Shown here: piece by piece, positions 1 through 10,900 of the stretch
How the letters are laid out: each line of letters starts with the position of its first letter
How positions within the stretch are numbered: the stretch's first letter is position 1
NCBI GenBank assembly: GCA_022835595.1
Contig: BQUP01000003.1
Coordinates: 1,350,975 to 1,414,974, forward strand
Direction: 5' to 3'
Source: Cystobasidium ongulense
Taxonomy: Eukaryota > Basidiomycota > Cystobasidiomycetes > Cystobasidiales > Cystobasidiaceae
DNA length: 64,000 nt
Program-made: the position numbers and the translations under genes
The notes under the pieces: generated by a model
Seen by the model: the letters and a program-made list of their open reading frames with translations, nothing else
The model's database searches: none
What the model was told of the DNA's origin: nothing

Positions 1-264
1 TGCAACCTCCGACGAGTTAGGACTGAAGACAAATGCGGTCGCATCAATGCTCCAACGGTGTTAGGAGACGAGTTGGATCACTATCAGGTCCACGAGCCTG
101 CCGATATTGACGTCAGTCCAGCGGAGATCCAGGACGAGCTAGAGGCAGCTTCGCGCGACTTTGGCTTTGAGCAGTTGATAGGTGGACTTGTGAATAAAGC
201 AAAGTTTGGAGGCGTGCACCAGGATAGGAAGGCACTTCATGCTTCTATCATGGCGAAGCTGTGA
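1..264 (+). CDS. 3' end of an unidentified protein-coding gene (partial)
   Basis: The frame is open from the first base and ends in TGA at 262-264; the start lies outside the window. The visible 87 residues are acidic in the middle (HEPADIDVSPAEIQDELEAA) and end with FGGVHQDRKALHASIMAKL. The composition looks like genuine coding sequence, probably an alpha-helical C-terminus. I do not recognise the family and assign no function. The first about 50 bases could contain a 3' splice site (TTAG near 61-64), so the true exon edge is uncertain. Confidence 0.55.
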   Translation, partial: CNLRRVRTEDKCGRINAPTVLGDELDHYQVHEPADIDVSPAEIQDELEAASRDFGFEQLIGGLVNKAKFGGVHQDRKALHASIMAKL

Positions 265-624
265 AGCTGATATATACCCACGTAATTAGGATAACCAATT
301 TATGATCTTGCCTGCTATAGGCGTATCTATAGTTTTCATACCCATGTAGCAATAGAACTGATTCGACTTTCGACCTCCTTGTCTTTGGTGGTTGTGTTTG
401 ATTGATGTGGAGGGAGCGCCAGTCCACTTGTAGCAGGCAGATGCGAAGAGTTCGAGTACTCGCCCAGCAGTTGTAGTAATAGATGCGGTAAACCTGAGAA
501 GCAAGAGGTTAGAAGATGTACAACTATTGTGGCGACCTGTACATTGATGATGGAGTTGCAACGAGTCTTTGAATCAAAGCAGCATCTCGACTGGCTAGCA
601 AACCGCGGCAACACTCGAGCCAGC
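265..624. other. Gene-free stretch upstream of TIM8
   Basis: The 360 bases between the upstream stop and the TIM8 start hold the 3' UTR of the first gene and the TIM8 promoter. Overlapping open frames on both strands look random in composition. I see no clear TATA box or repeat. Confidence 0.5.
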
Positions 625-1112
625 ATGTCCGCCCAAGATGTCATTGGCAGCTTTGACGACAACACCAAGGTGGGTGTGGTGGAGCAGCAGGTGTATCCAC
701 GGCCATTGTGCTGATTTCGGTGCATCCAATGCCGCCATCATCGACCATTCAAACACCACAGCGAGAGCTAGCAGCGTTTCTCGAGGCCGAACAAGGCAAA
801 GCACGCATCCAGTCGTCGGTCAACGAGTTCCTCTCGCGCTGCTCAGAGACGTGCCAGGTCAAGTTCGATGGATCCAGTCTGCGCCGGTGAGTGCGAGGAC
901 GTCGACAATGCTAGCTGTAGACCTCCACTGAAGTGGGTGCTTCTTGGACCCTCCAGCAAGGACGAAGAGTGCCTCTCGACATGCGTAAGGAGCTCTCTCC
1001 AGGCTCGTCGTAGCCCTGCTCATCACTGACTTGTTTCCAGGTCAATCGATTTCTCGACACGAGTTTGTACCTCGTCCAGCAGCTGCAAGCAAAGCAGCAG
1101 CAGTCCATGTAG
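625..1112 (+). CDS. TIM8: Mitochondrial intermembrane-space chaperone Tim8 (small Tim)
   Basis: A small TIM that, with Tim13, escorts hydrophobic precursors across the mitochondrial intermembrane space to the TIM22 complex. Four exons join in frame: 625-669, 762-886, 957-984 and 1041-1112. They give 89 residues, the usual Tim8 length. The twin CX3C signature is present as CSETC and CLSTC, separated by 15 residues; these form the two disulphides oxidised by Mia40. The stretch LAAFLEAEQGKARIQSSV before the first cysteine pair matches the Tim8 N-terminal helix. All three introns have GT..AG ends and are 56-92 nt. The second CX3C is recovered only after splicing two tiny exons, so a simple frame scan misses this gene. 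An upstream in-frame ATG (near 544) would add a tail the family lacks, so I chose 625. Confidence 0.88.
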
Positions 1113-1352
1113 AGTTAGCAAGTGATTCTGCATCGATACACAACATCGTCTCGCAAGCCTGAAACATCGTAATAGCTAGACTAGTGTCAGCGCGGATGAA
1201 GCTACAAGCCATTGATTTGGAAAAGACATGCTAGCTGACTGGTCTTTACAAGTCTCAATGAACACAAGCTGATGCGATGTACAATAACAGGGCTTGTTAC
1301 GGCGCAGAGTGCTTAGATACCGCGACCACTAGCTGCAACCGCTAGCCTCGAT

Positions 1353-2432
1353 TTATGCCTTGGGCAGGACATACGGCCGTACGTCTGTCCACCACGAGTC
1401 CTTCAGCATATCTTCGTGGACAAGAACCAGCTTCGCACTGGCCTTGGATGCCTTTGAATGCTTTCCCCTCGGCTGAAGAGAGACGTGAGCAAGGAGCACG
1501 TTGCTAATCGTACAGGCTGAACTCACGAAACTTTGGACGTCTTCGGCTGTTTCCGATTTTGCTTGCTCCTGAGCATTTGTAGATATTTCTTTGGGTTCTG
1601 CTTCCCACAGAATGATACTCCCTCTCTTGTATATTGGATCCAAAGTGTTGTAATTCACGCCAAATTGCGAGAAGAGGATCTCGTTCTTCTCAGAAGACAC
1701 TGTACCGCTAAGTCTCTTGTGTGCTTCTTGTGCGGTCATGCCACCCTGTTGTATAAGAGCCCAGAAGGTGGTGTTGTATAGGTTGTTGATGTGGGCTGCG
1801 ATTATCGCTCGTCAGGTTTCATACACTACAAGGAATGAACGATGGCTTACTGTCCGCTTGCCGCCATTTAAAATAGTCTATAATCTCCTGCCGGCCAGGG
1901 TAGAGGACGATTCTGGTGTAACATCTCGTCAATTTTGATGCAGATCTGGGAACAATGCACGACTCACCTGCCATCGAAACTTGGTCCCCCGTCGTCGGCT
2001 TGCAGAGGTGTATTGGGGAAAAACTGATTCCACAGAAGAACGTACGAAGCCGTAAAGATGGAGACAAAGGTTGTAAGAATTTTGCTTTCCAGCCAGGAAA
2101 TATCAGCATCTACAAGCTCCTCAGAGGCTAAGACATGCGTACCTATTCCTCCTCCCGAACAAGGCGCACTTTGGCCCCAGCAAGAAGCTATACTCGTCAC
2201 TCTCTCCAAATGCCAGCAGGACGTGCTGTTTCAGTGTATTGCACTGCATAGTTCTAGAAGCAGCGGCATTCATAAGGTCCAGAGCTCTTCTATCATTGGG
2301 CTTTTCGAAGCCATGCTTGTCCGAAAAGCGGTGGAAGCCTTTCCCATCCAGTCGGACGACCATGAAAGTTCCTGGCAGTAGCGCATCCGACAGTTCATAC
2401 TGCCGGACGTAGCCGAATCGCGTGTTGGCCAT
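1353..2432 (-). CDS. THG1: tRNA-His guanylyltransferase Thg1
   Basis: Adds the essential G-1 to the 5' end of tRNA-His by reverse (3'-5') polymerisation. The start MANTRFGYVRQYE is the family N-terminus. The metal-binding aspartates lie in VVRLDGKGFHRF and FGESDEYSFLL. Exon 1 (2432-2143) ends in FGRRN; a 58 nt intron gives in-frame SKILTTFVSIFTASYV, then PSFDGR, RIVLYPGRQEIIDYFKWRQAD and, after another intron, the C-terminal exon with KRLSGTVSSEKNEILFSQFG. The C-terminal tail after VNYN is longer than in yeast and ends WWTDVRPYVLPKA. It is the last of three tandem minus-strand genes (SPT4, carrier, THG1), each with its own gap of 250-590 nt, so they are not an operon-like unit. Confidence 0.95.
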
Positions 2433-3021
2433 AGCTACAGCCTTACTTATTCCTCAGCTTGATGCGGATGGAATTGTAACATTTCGGTAAGGAAGAAAGC
2501 AGCAAGATAGAATCACGTGCAGTTGTGGATTTTGGTTTGCCACTGTGAGCACAGAATTGATGAATATCGAGAGCAAAGGTGCAAGATATGCCTGTGGGGT
2601 CTATAGTCTCGATAGTACATTCTTTCCGGTTACAGCTAGAACAACAGCTAGGTATATCGCGTTTTGACAAAGAGGCAACCCCTATTCTATGACACATTGG
2701 TTGCCTCGAGGGACACCTCAATCCATAGCCTTTCCAAGTTTGTAATGCCTCACATCGCTTACTCGCGGAAATGCTAGGCCTGGCTTTCCCAGTGCGATAC
2801 CAGTCATGCATCGCGAACACAGCTTGACACCAGACTAACGTGGGAGGGGTGCATGTTGATTCATCTGCTATTGTTCTCGCGCGCGAGAATGGTGAGTGCT
2901 CGCAGACTCAACCATTCGATCGACGCATATACTGTGCAAACAGCCAGGATGCGGATTCTCCTAGAATGGCCCCAGAAGGCCGTACCTTGTATACTCGGAT
3001 ACAAAGCTTCGAGCTGGAGTA
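2433..3021. other. Gene-free stretch between carrier gene and THG1
   Basis: These 589 bases hold the 3' end of the mitochondrial carrier gene and the THG1 promoter. A 125-codon minus-strand open frame (2443-2820) is cysteine-rich but matches no family I know and lies where the THG1 5' UTR should be; I treat it as chance. Confidence 0.5.
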
Positions 3022-4530
3022 TTACTTTTCAGCTTGTTTGCGCAGCAAGATCTAGGAATTTGATGCATGTGAGTGTCGAACAGGTTCTATTGTTCATATT
3101 AGAGCAGGACTCACACTCATTCGTTCGTATACAAGCAGCGTGAGCGATGCTCCGGGAGCTATGCGAACGAGATTGGTGCCAAGACCCTTGTAGAAGCCTC
3201 GGAACCCTTCATGTCGGTATGTTCGAGTGAACACTTGGCGGATTGTACTGTAAGAGGGTTGACTATCTGCAGCTAGCGCGCCCCCCTGCTTCGTCGCCGA
3301 AGGGATGGATTGCAGCTTGCTTGCGACCAGTACAGCTCGATACTGTCATACGGAGTAATCAGCTTACGAGGTACCAAGAGTATCGATGCCGCGACGGCTT
3401 ACTTGTAGTCTTGTACGGACAACCTGGTAAGGATATGTAATTGTAACTGCAAGGCCTTTCGCAAGGCCGGAAGTCACCACATATTCGGTGTTGCTCTGCA
3501 GTAGATGTGGAGCGAGTCAGCATCACGATCGGACACGGGCAGCAACGTATGCGTGACTGACAAGATCGACTGGTCCATCGGTGGGGCCGTATTTTCTGAC
3601 GCGTCGTTTCCTCGCTTGCTTCTTCAGTTCCTCGTACGCCATGAATTGGATAGCACCGTTCGAGACGCCAATGATTGACATGATTGTTCCCTTGAACAGT
3701 CCTTGCACGCCTTCGTACATGACTATACGATGTAGGCCGTCTATGAGAGACAAAAAAGAAGGACAGTTCAATCAGCTCGGTCACGGCGAAGTGTGCTTAT
3801 GGGAAACAGAGCTCACCGAGGAAGCCGCGGTATATCTGGCCACCGCTGGACCGTGTGGACGTGAATGCACGGCTCTTCAGGATCCATATGGGATTGGTGC
3901 AGACGGCAGTCGCCATGCCTACAAAGAGCGCCCAACGCAATGTATCAGCGCAGACTGTATATTCTAAGAAGGCGTGTATCCCTACCCGCTGAGGCCGACG
4001 CCACCAGGTGCTGGCCGGCATTGAGCTCGTCGGTCTTGTAGTGCTCCCTGAGCTTGTCTTTTGCAGCAGAGTACCTGGATGCAGGTGTTAGATAGAGTGG
4101 CTCTGTGTTTCTCCAAGTCAGCCCTCACCAGAAGAAGTAGAGACCCCAGGAACTGCAACGAGCTTCAGCTTCGTCTGCAATGGAAGATTAAAGCTGGGAA
4201 TTTCAAGCATACGTGCAGTTTCCGATGAGATTCACGCCCAGTCCGCGATACAGGCCCACCAGGCCATCTGCTCTGCCAATCCTGACTAGCTGCTGGGGTA
4301 GTCCGCTACCCTTGTCGGTTGTGAGAACTTGGAGCTTTGCTTTTACGAGGTCGAGAGGGTGCATGACGAGCGTCGAGACGCAGCCAGCGACGATGCCGCA
4401 TATTGCCTGGTCCTGTTGTTTGATGAGAGGTCCATCTCAGCCATTGCTGTTGTCCAACTGCTGTCCAAGCTTCCTGAAGAAGACTCACGACACTCGCAGA
4501 ACCGCTCCACGAGGGCGAGCCATTGCTCAT
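3022..4530 (-). CDS. FLX1: Mitochondrial carrier, FAD/folate (FLX1-like) clade
   Basis: A six-helix inner-membrane carrier of the SLC25 family. All three repeat signatures are visible after splicing: [12 protein letters not shown] (repeat 1), [12 protein letters not shown] (repeat 2) and [11 protein letters not shown] (repeat 3). The PIW and PYQ variants mark the FAD/folate/pyridine-nucleotide branch (yeast Flx1, human SLC25A32). Exon 1 encodes [14 protein letters not shown] and splices to [16 protein letters not shown]. Later exons give [17 protein letters not shown], then [18 protein letters not shown] and [18 protein letters not shown]. The last short exon ends RKQAEK before TAA at 3022-3024. 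The gene is rich in short exons (at least seven). Substrate identity, FAD versus folate versus NAD, is inferred from the clade only. Confidence 0.85.
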
Positions 4531-4784
4531 TGAAGAGTGCGAGGCTGCAGACGTCGATGTGCGGTGCTCAACTGGTAACGCTGTCCAGGCAGTAATGATA
4601 ATATGAAAAGTTGTCCCAAGTCAGAAAGCTTTCACTTTGTTGTGGCTGCTTGAAAAGAGCAAGTCACGATTGACCATCATAGACTATTACATTGCTATCA
4701 AGTACTAGTATTCAGCCGACAGGGCATGCATGGATTGCTACAACATCATGGGAGGACAGACTACTGGCAATAGGTTGGTTCAAT

Positions 4785-5361
4785 TTACTCCAGCGACTCG
4801 CGCGACCGATACTGGATTCCACTCGCTTCGAGGTCGTCGATGATGTGTTCAGGGAGGGTGCCTGTGACGTGCACGGCGTACACTCCAGCAGCGAGCTTGT
4901 CTGTATAGCGGGATTAGCAGCAGTATATCGATGCGAGGTGGAGTGGTGACAGGAAGGTGTGGCGGAGTTGTCAGTCAAGGCGTGTTAGCATTTTGACAGA
5001 GCCGAGCATCGCCTCACCGATTCGCTGATAGCGAGCCTGTCAGTTAAAACAACACCGTCATCAGCTTGCTATCTCCCACACCCGCCGTGAAATGCACCCA
5101 CGACCCAGCTGTCCTGAGGATTGACCATGGCAATCAGGCCATCAAACGCCGAAGTCGTGCACTCGAGCACGCGTTCCTTGTCGCCTTTCATCTGCAGGGC
5201 ATTATACCGACTCAGCGTGGTGCTCATGCTACCGTCAACATGTCCTGCCCGCTCACGCTGAGCTGTTCGCAGTTCGGGCAGCCGTCCCTTCTGAACTCGG
5301 AGGGCGTCTGGACGAGCGAGCACAGCAGGCAAGCACGCAGCTTCTTGGTCTGGCTGGCCAT
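4785..5361 (-). CDS. SPT4: Transcription elongation factor Spt4
   Basis: The zinc-binding partner of Spt5 in the DSIF complex, which binds elongating RNA polymerases I and II. Four exons join to about 115 residues, a normal Spt4 length. The start [14 protein letters not shown] is followed by a four-cysteine zinc site (CLLC ... CPNC). After an intron the next exon begins [18 protein letters not shown], then [11 protein letters not shown], a short exon ARYQRI, and the last exon [16 protein letters not shown] ending RSRESLE. Every junction restores the known Spt4 order. It shares a 246 bp divergent promoter with ARL2. Confidence 0.95.
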
Positions 5362-5607
5362 GCTGGGTGGCTCTCAGCTGCAGCCTTGCGTCGTAGTCGT
5401 TCTTGGGCGGTTGGTGGAAGAGAGAGCTGGATGGCCTTGAGTTGAAAGCGAAAGAGCCAGCTTTCATTCTCGCCGACTAGTGCTACTGATACCAAGAGTG
5501 AGGAAGTTTCAGCAAGAGTGTCAAGAACATCAGTGTAGCTTCCTGTCTGGCTTTGTTTGAACCATACTCTACAAATACAAACGCAGTACAGTGCCACAAG
5601 AGACACC

Positions 5608-6513
5608 ATGGTCGGCCTGCTTTCGATAATCCGCAAAGCAAAGCGGAAAGAGCGTTCGATGCGTATCCTGATGGTGTATGTCGACTGATCATGTCGACCG
5701 ACTGAACACAGGCGGCGAAAGTCTGACCCTCCAGCTTTGACATCACAGCGGTCTAGACAATGCAGGCAAGACTACCATTGTTAAACGAGCTATGGGAGAA
5801 GATATATCGCAGGTCTCTCCTACACTAGGATTCAACATCAAAACGCTCTTCTACAATGGCTACTCTCTGCATATATGTGGGTATTGCGAATCGGTGGTTA
5901 AAGGAGATCACATGTTGATCCTGCACCGTTGACATTGCCGCTACAGGGGACGTAGGAGGTCAGAAGAGCTTAAGGCCATTCTGGAGGAACCACTTTGAAG
6001 AAACAGACGCCTTGATATGGGTCGTCGACTCCAACGACAAGCAAAGAGTCGAGGACTGCAAAGCGGAATTACTCTCTATACTGCAAGAAGAAGTGAGGGG
6101 CGAAAGCGCAGTATATCATTCGCAAAACACATTCACTGACCACTTGTCTAATGGCTTTGTCCTGTACCAGCGACTAGCTGGTGCGAGTCTGCTAATCTTT
6201 GCAAACAAACAAGATATCCCAGGTGCACTCTCAACAGACGAGCTATCTCAGGTAAGTAGCCAGTAGCCAAAGTCTGCTGTACACATGCCAACACATAGTA
6301 ATACCTTGTTCGCAGTCACTTGACTTGGCCGCTTTGCGGACCCACAGCTGGCAAATACAAGCGTGTAGTGCACAAACTGGACAAGGTATCAGCGAAGGCT
6401 TCGAGTGGCTCATCGAGGATGTGGGATTCCGCCTGTATGGCACGCCGACAACTCTAGCCAAGCCGGCACTTGGCAGTGAAAGCGCAAGACATAAAGAGAT
6501 AGCATTGTCTTGA
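5608..6513 (+). CDS. ARL2: ARF-like small GTPase Arl2 (Cin4/Alp41)
   Basis: A GTPase that regulates tubulin folding with cofactors C, D and E, and so microtubule integrity. Five exons assemble to a full-length protein with all nucleotide motifs: GLDNAGKTT (P-loop), the switch I threonine in [29 protein letters not shown] (switch II), FANKQD and CSAQTGQG. The N-terminal helix reads [20 protein letters not shown]. The usual Gly2 is displaced to position 3 by an extra Val, which would prevent N-myristoylation; canonical Arl2 is also reported as poorly myristoylated. The C-terminus runs about 25 residues past the usual end ([21 protein letters not shown]). Intron donors are GTATGT, GTGGGT, GTGAGG and GTAAGT. 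Confidence 0.95.
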
Positions 6514-7090
6514 TGCACTCGCCAATCTGATTCCATCGTACTTCAGTTATCACGCGCAAGAGACAGATACTTTGCGTGCATCTCTATTTGGAGAATTAGA
6601 TCTAGTCGACATAATCATATGACTATCAGACCTCAAGTCGACAGGCATACCATGTCGATGAGATGTGCGATACCAGACCTCCTGAATATACGCTCTGCTC
6701 CTTTACAGGTCAGGGAAGAAACGAGTGCAAAGGGTCGAGAGCACAGCCGGAGATAAGGTAGACCCTTCATGATACGACGGTTTGAACGCGTGCGCTGCTT
6801 TGATAACATGAACAATAAGATAGTACACCGCACAGAAGGTCCGGCTGAGGTGAAGCAATGTTCCAGCAGGTTTAGGGCTCGCAGCGAGTCCGCAGATAAA
6901 GTGTTACCCAGCGTGCTATTATGGCGATTCTGAATGAGACTATACTCGTAGGAAATCCAGTTGTATACTCGCATACAATATCGCGTCTGCGCAAGTCTGG
7001 CTACAGGTCCGACTGCCACCAACACCATACATCTGATTTCGAACGAGCTGGAGGTTCCTGCCGCTCGAACAGCTGGCTGCATGCATCAGG
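6514..7090. other. Gene-free stretch between ARL2 and MED17
   Basis: 577 bases holding the ARL2 3' end and the MED17 promoter. A 149-codon minus-strand frame (6633-7082) has no recognisable motif and no neighbour support, so I do not call it. Confidence 0.45.
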
Positions 7091-9251
7091 ATGGCAGCCA
7101 CTCTGTCGCTGGAGCCGCTGCGCCATGCATTGCCGTCGTTGAAGAGCGAGGCAAGCGATAGTGCAGCAACCACGCCGGATCAGCAGAGCCTTGCGGCACG
7201 CCTGCAGCGGCTGTGGCAGGAGCGAGGCGACTTCTCCAAGCTGTCCATTGACACGCTGGTGCAGCAAGCCCGCGAAGAAGGTGGTGGTGGTGATGAAGAA
7301 AAGGCAGAAGAGCGCCTGAAGACGACGACCAAGAGCAGCAGCGATACTGTCGACCAGGACGCTCAAGAACAGCAGCAAAGCATGAGTCAAGAGCAGCTGT
7401 GGGACCTCAAGCTGGGCATACTGCAAGGCCTAGAGTGCGTAGCCATCCACTCTTTCATGCTTGCCATGCTGATTCACGTGCTGCTGCTTGCTGCCACAGC
7501 CTGGCCCGAAGCGACGTTACATCCGCCCTGGACCTGCTGCAGCTGCTTCTCAGCCCGCTCAATGCGCTGGCTCCTCCCGTCCCAGAGGAAGCTCTGGCTT
7601 TGCCGTCGGGCAGCATGTCTGCCAGCGTGCTGCATACGCCATTGCCACCGCCAGCCGAAGGTCTACATCTCAGAAATACAGCGCTGGCACTTGCTACAAA
7701 AGCACAGGCTGTAGTCACAGCCAGCGACCTGCTCAGAAACGCCTCCAAGCGTCTCGACAGAACGACCAACAGCTCGCAGTCGGAATGGACAGATCTCTTG
7801 CGTCTCAAACGAAGTGGGCAGTGGAAGATTGAAGCTAGACCTGCTCACGTACCTCCCCAAGCTGGGCCTTCTTCAGCACCCTTCCTACCCAACATCCCAA
7901 TCGACAAGATGGCAAAGGACCTGTGTATCTTCTGTGGAATCGAAGAGTCCGCCTATAGATGGAGACAGGCTGGTCTGGTTCGATTGAACAACGCTAATGC
8001 CGGTGAGAAAGGCAAAGGAAAGGAAATCCTGGGTGTACCAGAAAGGTTAGAAGGAAAGAGACGGATGTGTATGAGATTAAGCATCGACGGCGTCACTTCT
8101 GAAGACGTCAGATACGCCCCTGTGGTCGAAACGCCGCATGAGGAGGACATGCACTCTGCTCTAGTACAAGTTCAGCAAGAGCTGTTTGAAGAGGAGATTT
8201 TCGCAGAGGTAGGATACGTCAAAGTCCTGCAGAGAGATCTCTTACTAATTTGAACTCTTTGTTGAAGCTAATACGAGAAGCCCGAGATCGGCCAATTGGC
8301 ATTACTGCCACCCGCAACACCCTAGAAATTCGACATCCGGGCTCTTTCACGCTAACGATCAGCATGCAGGACGTCGAAGATCTTACAAAAGATCATAATG
8401 CGGGGACAGGTCCGCTCTCTCCTGTTCATCCTTTGCCGCATTTGCTGGTAGTGATGGCTCGCCTTCAGATGATCCAATTGTACAAGAAAAGACGGCGCTC
8501 AAAGTCCACTTCCTTCGAAACTTCAAGCTCGAAAGATCGAAGTATTGATCTCACAAATTCCCTCCGACAACTCCTACTCTACTATCGACACTCATCAAGG
8601 CTAAAGCAGCTTTTGTTAAGCTGCATGAAAGCCCTAAAATCCAGCTCCATATTCGGATCAGATCTGAGTTTGGATTTTGCGAGCTATCTTAGCAGTCCTG
8701 GGACTATTCTACGGTCTATTTCATCATCTTCAATGACCTTGGAAGGAAGCGCCTGCCTGTACATGGCATCACAGTCGCTCAACCTCAGCTTTTCCGGACC
8801 CTCGTCTGTTACGATCCATCTGCCTACTCGGAATCTGTCGATAAGGAACTTGGAGGACTTTAGCACCATCCTCAAGCGGATCATCAAGGCTGCCATCCTC
8901 AAGGAGGTCGAACATACTTTGAGATCGGTCTTAGCGGAGGTTAAGGACGCATCAGAATGGGAAGTCGTTTCTACTCCAAAAGCTGTTGGCAAGAACACTG
9001 CAGCCCTTGCACAGAAGAAGACCAGACACGACTCGGAGGGAGGAGAAGGAGTGAAAGCCTTTGTTTCTATTCTGCCAACCGTGACGGTAACTCCGTCGTT
9101 TGACGTGCACGTTATGTCAGAAGCGCAAGCCTCAGCGCGAAAGTCTGGACTTGTCGTCCGCAAGACGTTTAGATCTTCTGGTAGTACTGGAAGCGGGACA
9201 GCCAACGAGAGCCTGGAGGAGTGGCTTCGATCGACTGTCCCTCAGCTGTAG
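7091..9251 (+). CDS. MED17: Mediator complex subunit 17 (Med17/Srb4)
   Basis: The scaffold subunit of the Mediator head module, which bridges activators and RNA polymerase II. Three exons (7091-7434, 7500-8208, 8268-9251) sum to 678 codons, about the fungal Med17 length. The first junction gives GILQGLDLARSDVTSALDLL, matching the fungal Med17 core helix in which the polypeptide folds back as 'AR.D...ALD'. The N-terminus is low in complexity (acidic/Gln-rich) and the centre carries IDKMAKDLCIFCGIEES. The second intron sits between FEEEIFAE and LIREARDRP. The call rests on this core motif, length and order; no catalytic residues exist to check. Confidence 0.78.
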
Positions 9252-9450
9252 AGTAGACAATGGTGCTTTTGAGTGTCAGACATGGCATGCCATGTAGCCG
9301 CTGGGTCTGACTCGTTGAAAGCGAGTTGAATACATATGGTAGACATACCTGATCGGCTTTTAATCATTTGATCAGATTAGCAATAACTGGAACTTGCGTG
9401 CTTTCTTCTCAACTCTCTTATGCTGGCATCTCGAGTGACATCAATTCGCA

Positions 9451-10882
9451 ATGACGATGCTTACAGAGACCGACATCAAAGGCTTAAATCCCAGCCAGCT
9501 GGCTATATACCTCGACGTCACGGGCTTTTCGGCTCCAAGCGGCAATACGAGTCATCCCGGCAATGGGATCAAGCCTGATGTAGCTAATCTCACCCGGTTG
9601 ATGCAGCGACATCTCTGCGTCCTGCCCTTTGCGAACACTTTCGTACACTGTAAGTAATGCGCTCATAGCTGCTTCACCTGTCTCTGACACGCGATTGGTA
9701 TCCTGCAGACTCAAAGCACGTGCCGGCAGTGGATCCAGACAGCCTTTTTCAGCGAATTGTTATCGAAAGACAGCCCTGTTATTGCTTTGGTCAAAACATA
9801 CTCTTCATGTCTGTGCTGCAAAGTATTGGGTACAGCGTATATGCAGGCCTGGCGCGGTCTAATTTTGCCCCGCCGACGTCCGCGGGATACATTGTAGGCG
9901 CAATAACAGCTAGCTCAGTCTGCGAAACAGACTAGTAAATCCGTACCTAACTACAGCCAGGACCCATCACACACATTGTGATATTTGTAACACTGGAAGG
10001 GCCCAATGGTCCAGACTTGTGGCGTGAGTAGCGGACCCAAAGATGTCGAACATAGATAGGGTGAACATTGCTGACCTTTCACCGTACCCAGTTGTTGATG
10101 TCGGATTTGGTGGTGTGAACATTACTCAGGTCAGTACAGACCTGCTTCACGGCTGATTCCAGGGCTGACATCTGTATTGCAGCCAATACGCATACCTCGA
10201 GCCAACGAGCCAGTAACTACATGGTCCGGCACGGGACCTGAAAATTATCGCATATCAAATGGTACATTGCAATGCGCGCGGGTAGAACCTCAGCGTCCGA
10301 GATACATGTTAGAAAATCAAAGTGGAGTACCACATGCTGTCGGAGAATCCTTGAAGGGAGAGGGAGTTCAGAATGGCACAGGTTAGCTGAAGATTCACTT
10401 GCGGTCCAGGGCAGAGGTTTATGTATCCTTGTCTTTGTTGGGCGGTGATGCATCGTGTATGCAGGCCTCGAGTGGAAAGTCCAATACTCCTTCGATCTTG
10501 AAGAGCACTTTCTGCACGACATGAATGCCCTCCATTGGGGTACTTGTCTTGCACCTAATGGGCCGCAAGCGTTTCGCGGTACGGACTTTTGCAAGGAAAG
10601 ATTTCCAATGTTCCTACTCGTTGCTAAGAAGTTGTTTCTCTAATAGTTATTGCAGTCAAATTGGAAGAAGTGCTACCGGAAGCTGAAGATAATGATCGGG
10701 ACAAGTTTGCCCGTTTGATACTGGCTGACGACACCGTGAAACGGCGATACCAGGGCAAGACCGTGCGTTTGACCAAGTTTACCTCGGAAGCTGAACGTAT
10801 TGCCGGGCACAAGACCTACTTCGGCATCGATATACCAGAAGGAGAGTCGGTCATCAAAACGAAACTAATATATTTGAGCTAG
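9451..10882 (+). CDS. Arylamine N-acetyltransferase (NAT family)
   Basis: A cytosolic acyl-CoA-dependent N-acyltransferase of xenobiotic arylamines; some fungal members act on mycotoxin-related amines. Seven exons (9451-9649, 9709-9893, 9957-10023, 10092-10129, 10183-10381, 10465-10578, 10656-10882) sum exactly to 342 codons. Family landmarks appear in order: LPFANTFVHYS, the catalytic Cys92 in CYCFGQN, His134 in PGPITHIVIFV, and Asp153 in WLVDVGFGG, giving an intact Cys-His-Asp triad. The C-terminal segment ends in the usual pattern (SEAERIAGHKTYFGIDIPEG). Oddly, the residues just before the nucleophile read RQPCY rather than the usual RGG followed by an aromatic residue. The substrate is unknown. 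Confidence 0.8.
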
Positions 10883-10900
10883 ATGCTGCATTTTCCAGTC

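Noticed and set aside
2443-2820. Cysteine-rich 125-codon open frame on the minus strand
   Set aside because: It lies in the presumed THG1 5' region, has no known domain and no splice or neighbour support; composition looks like chance.
6633-7082. 149-codon minus-strand frame between ARL2 and MED17
   Set aside because: No recognisable motif, and it overlaps the likely MED17 promoter.
8684-9205. 173-codon minus-strand frame opposite MED17
   Set aside because: Antisense shadow of a well-supported exon; no independent signal.
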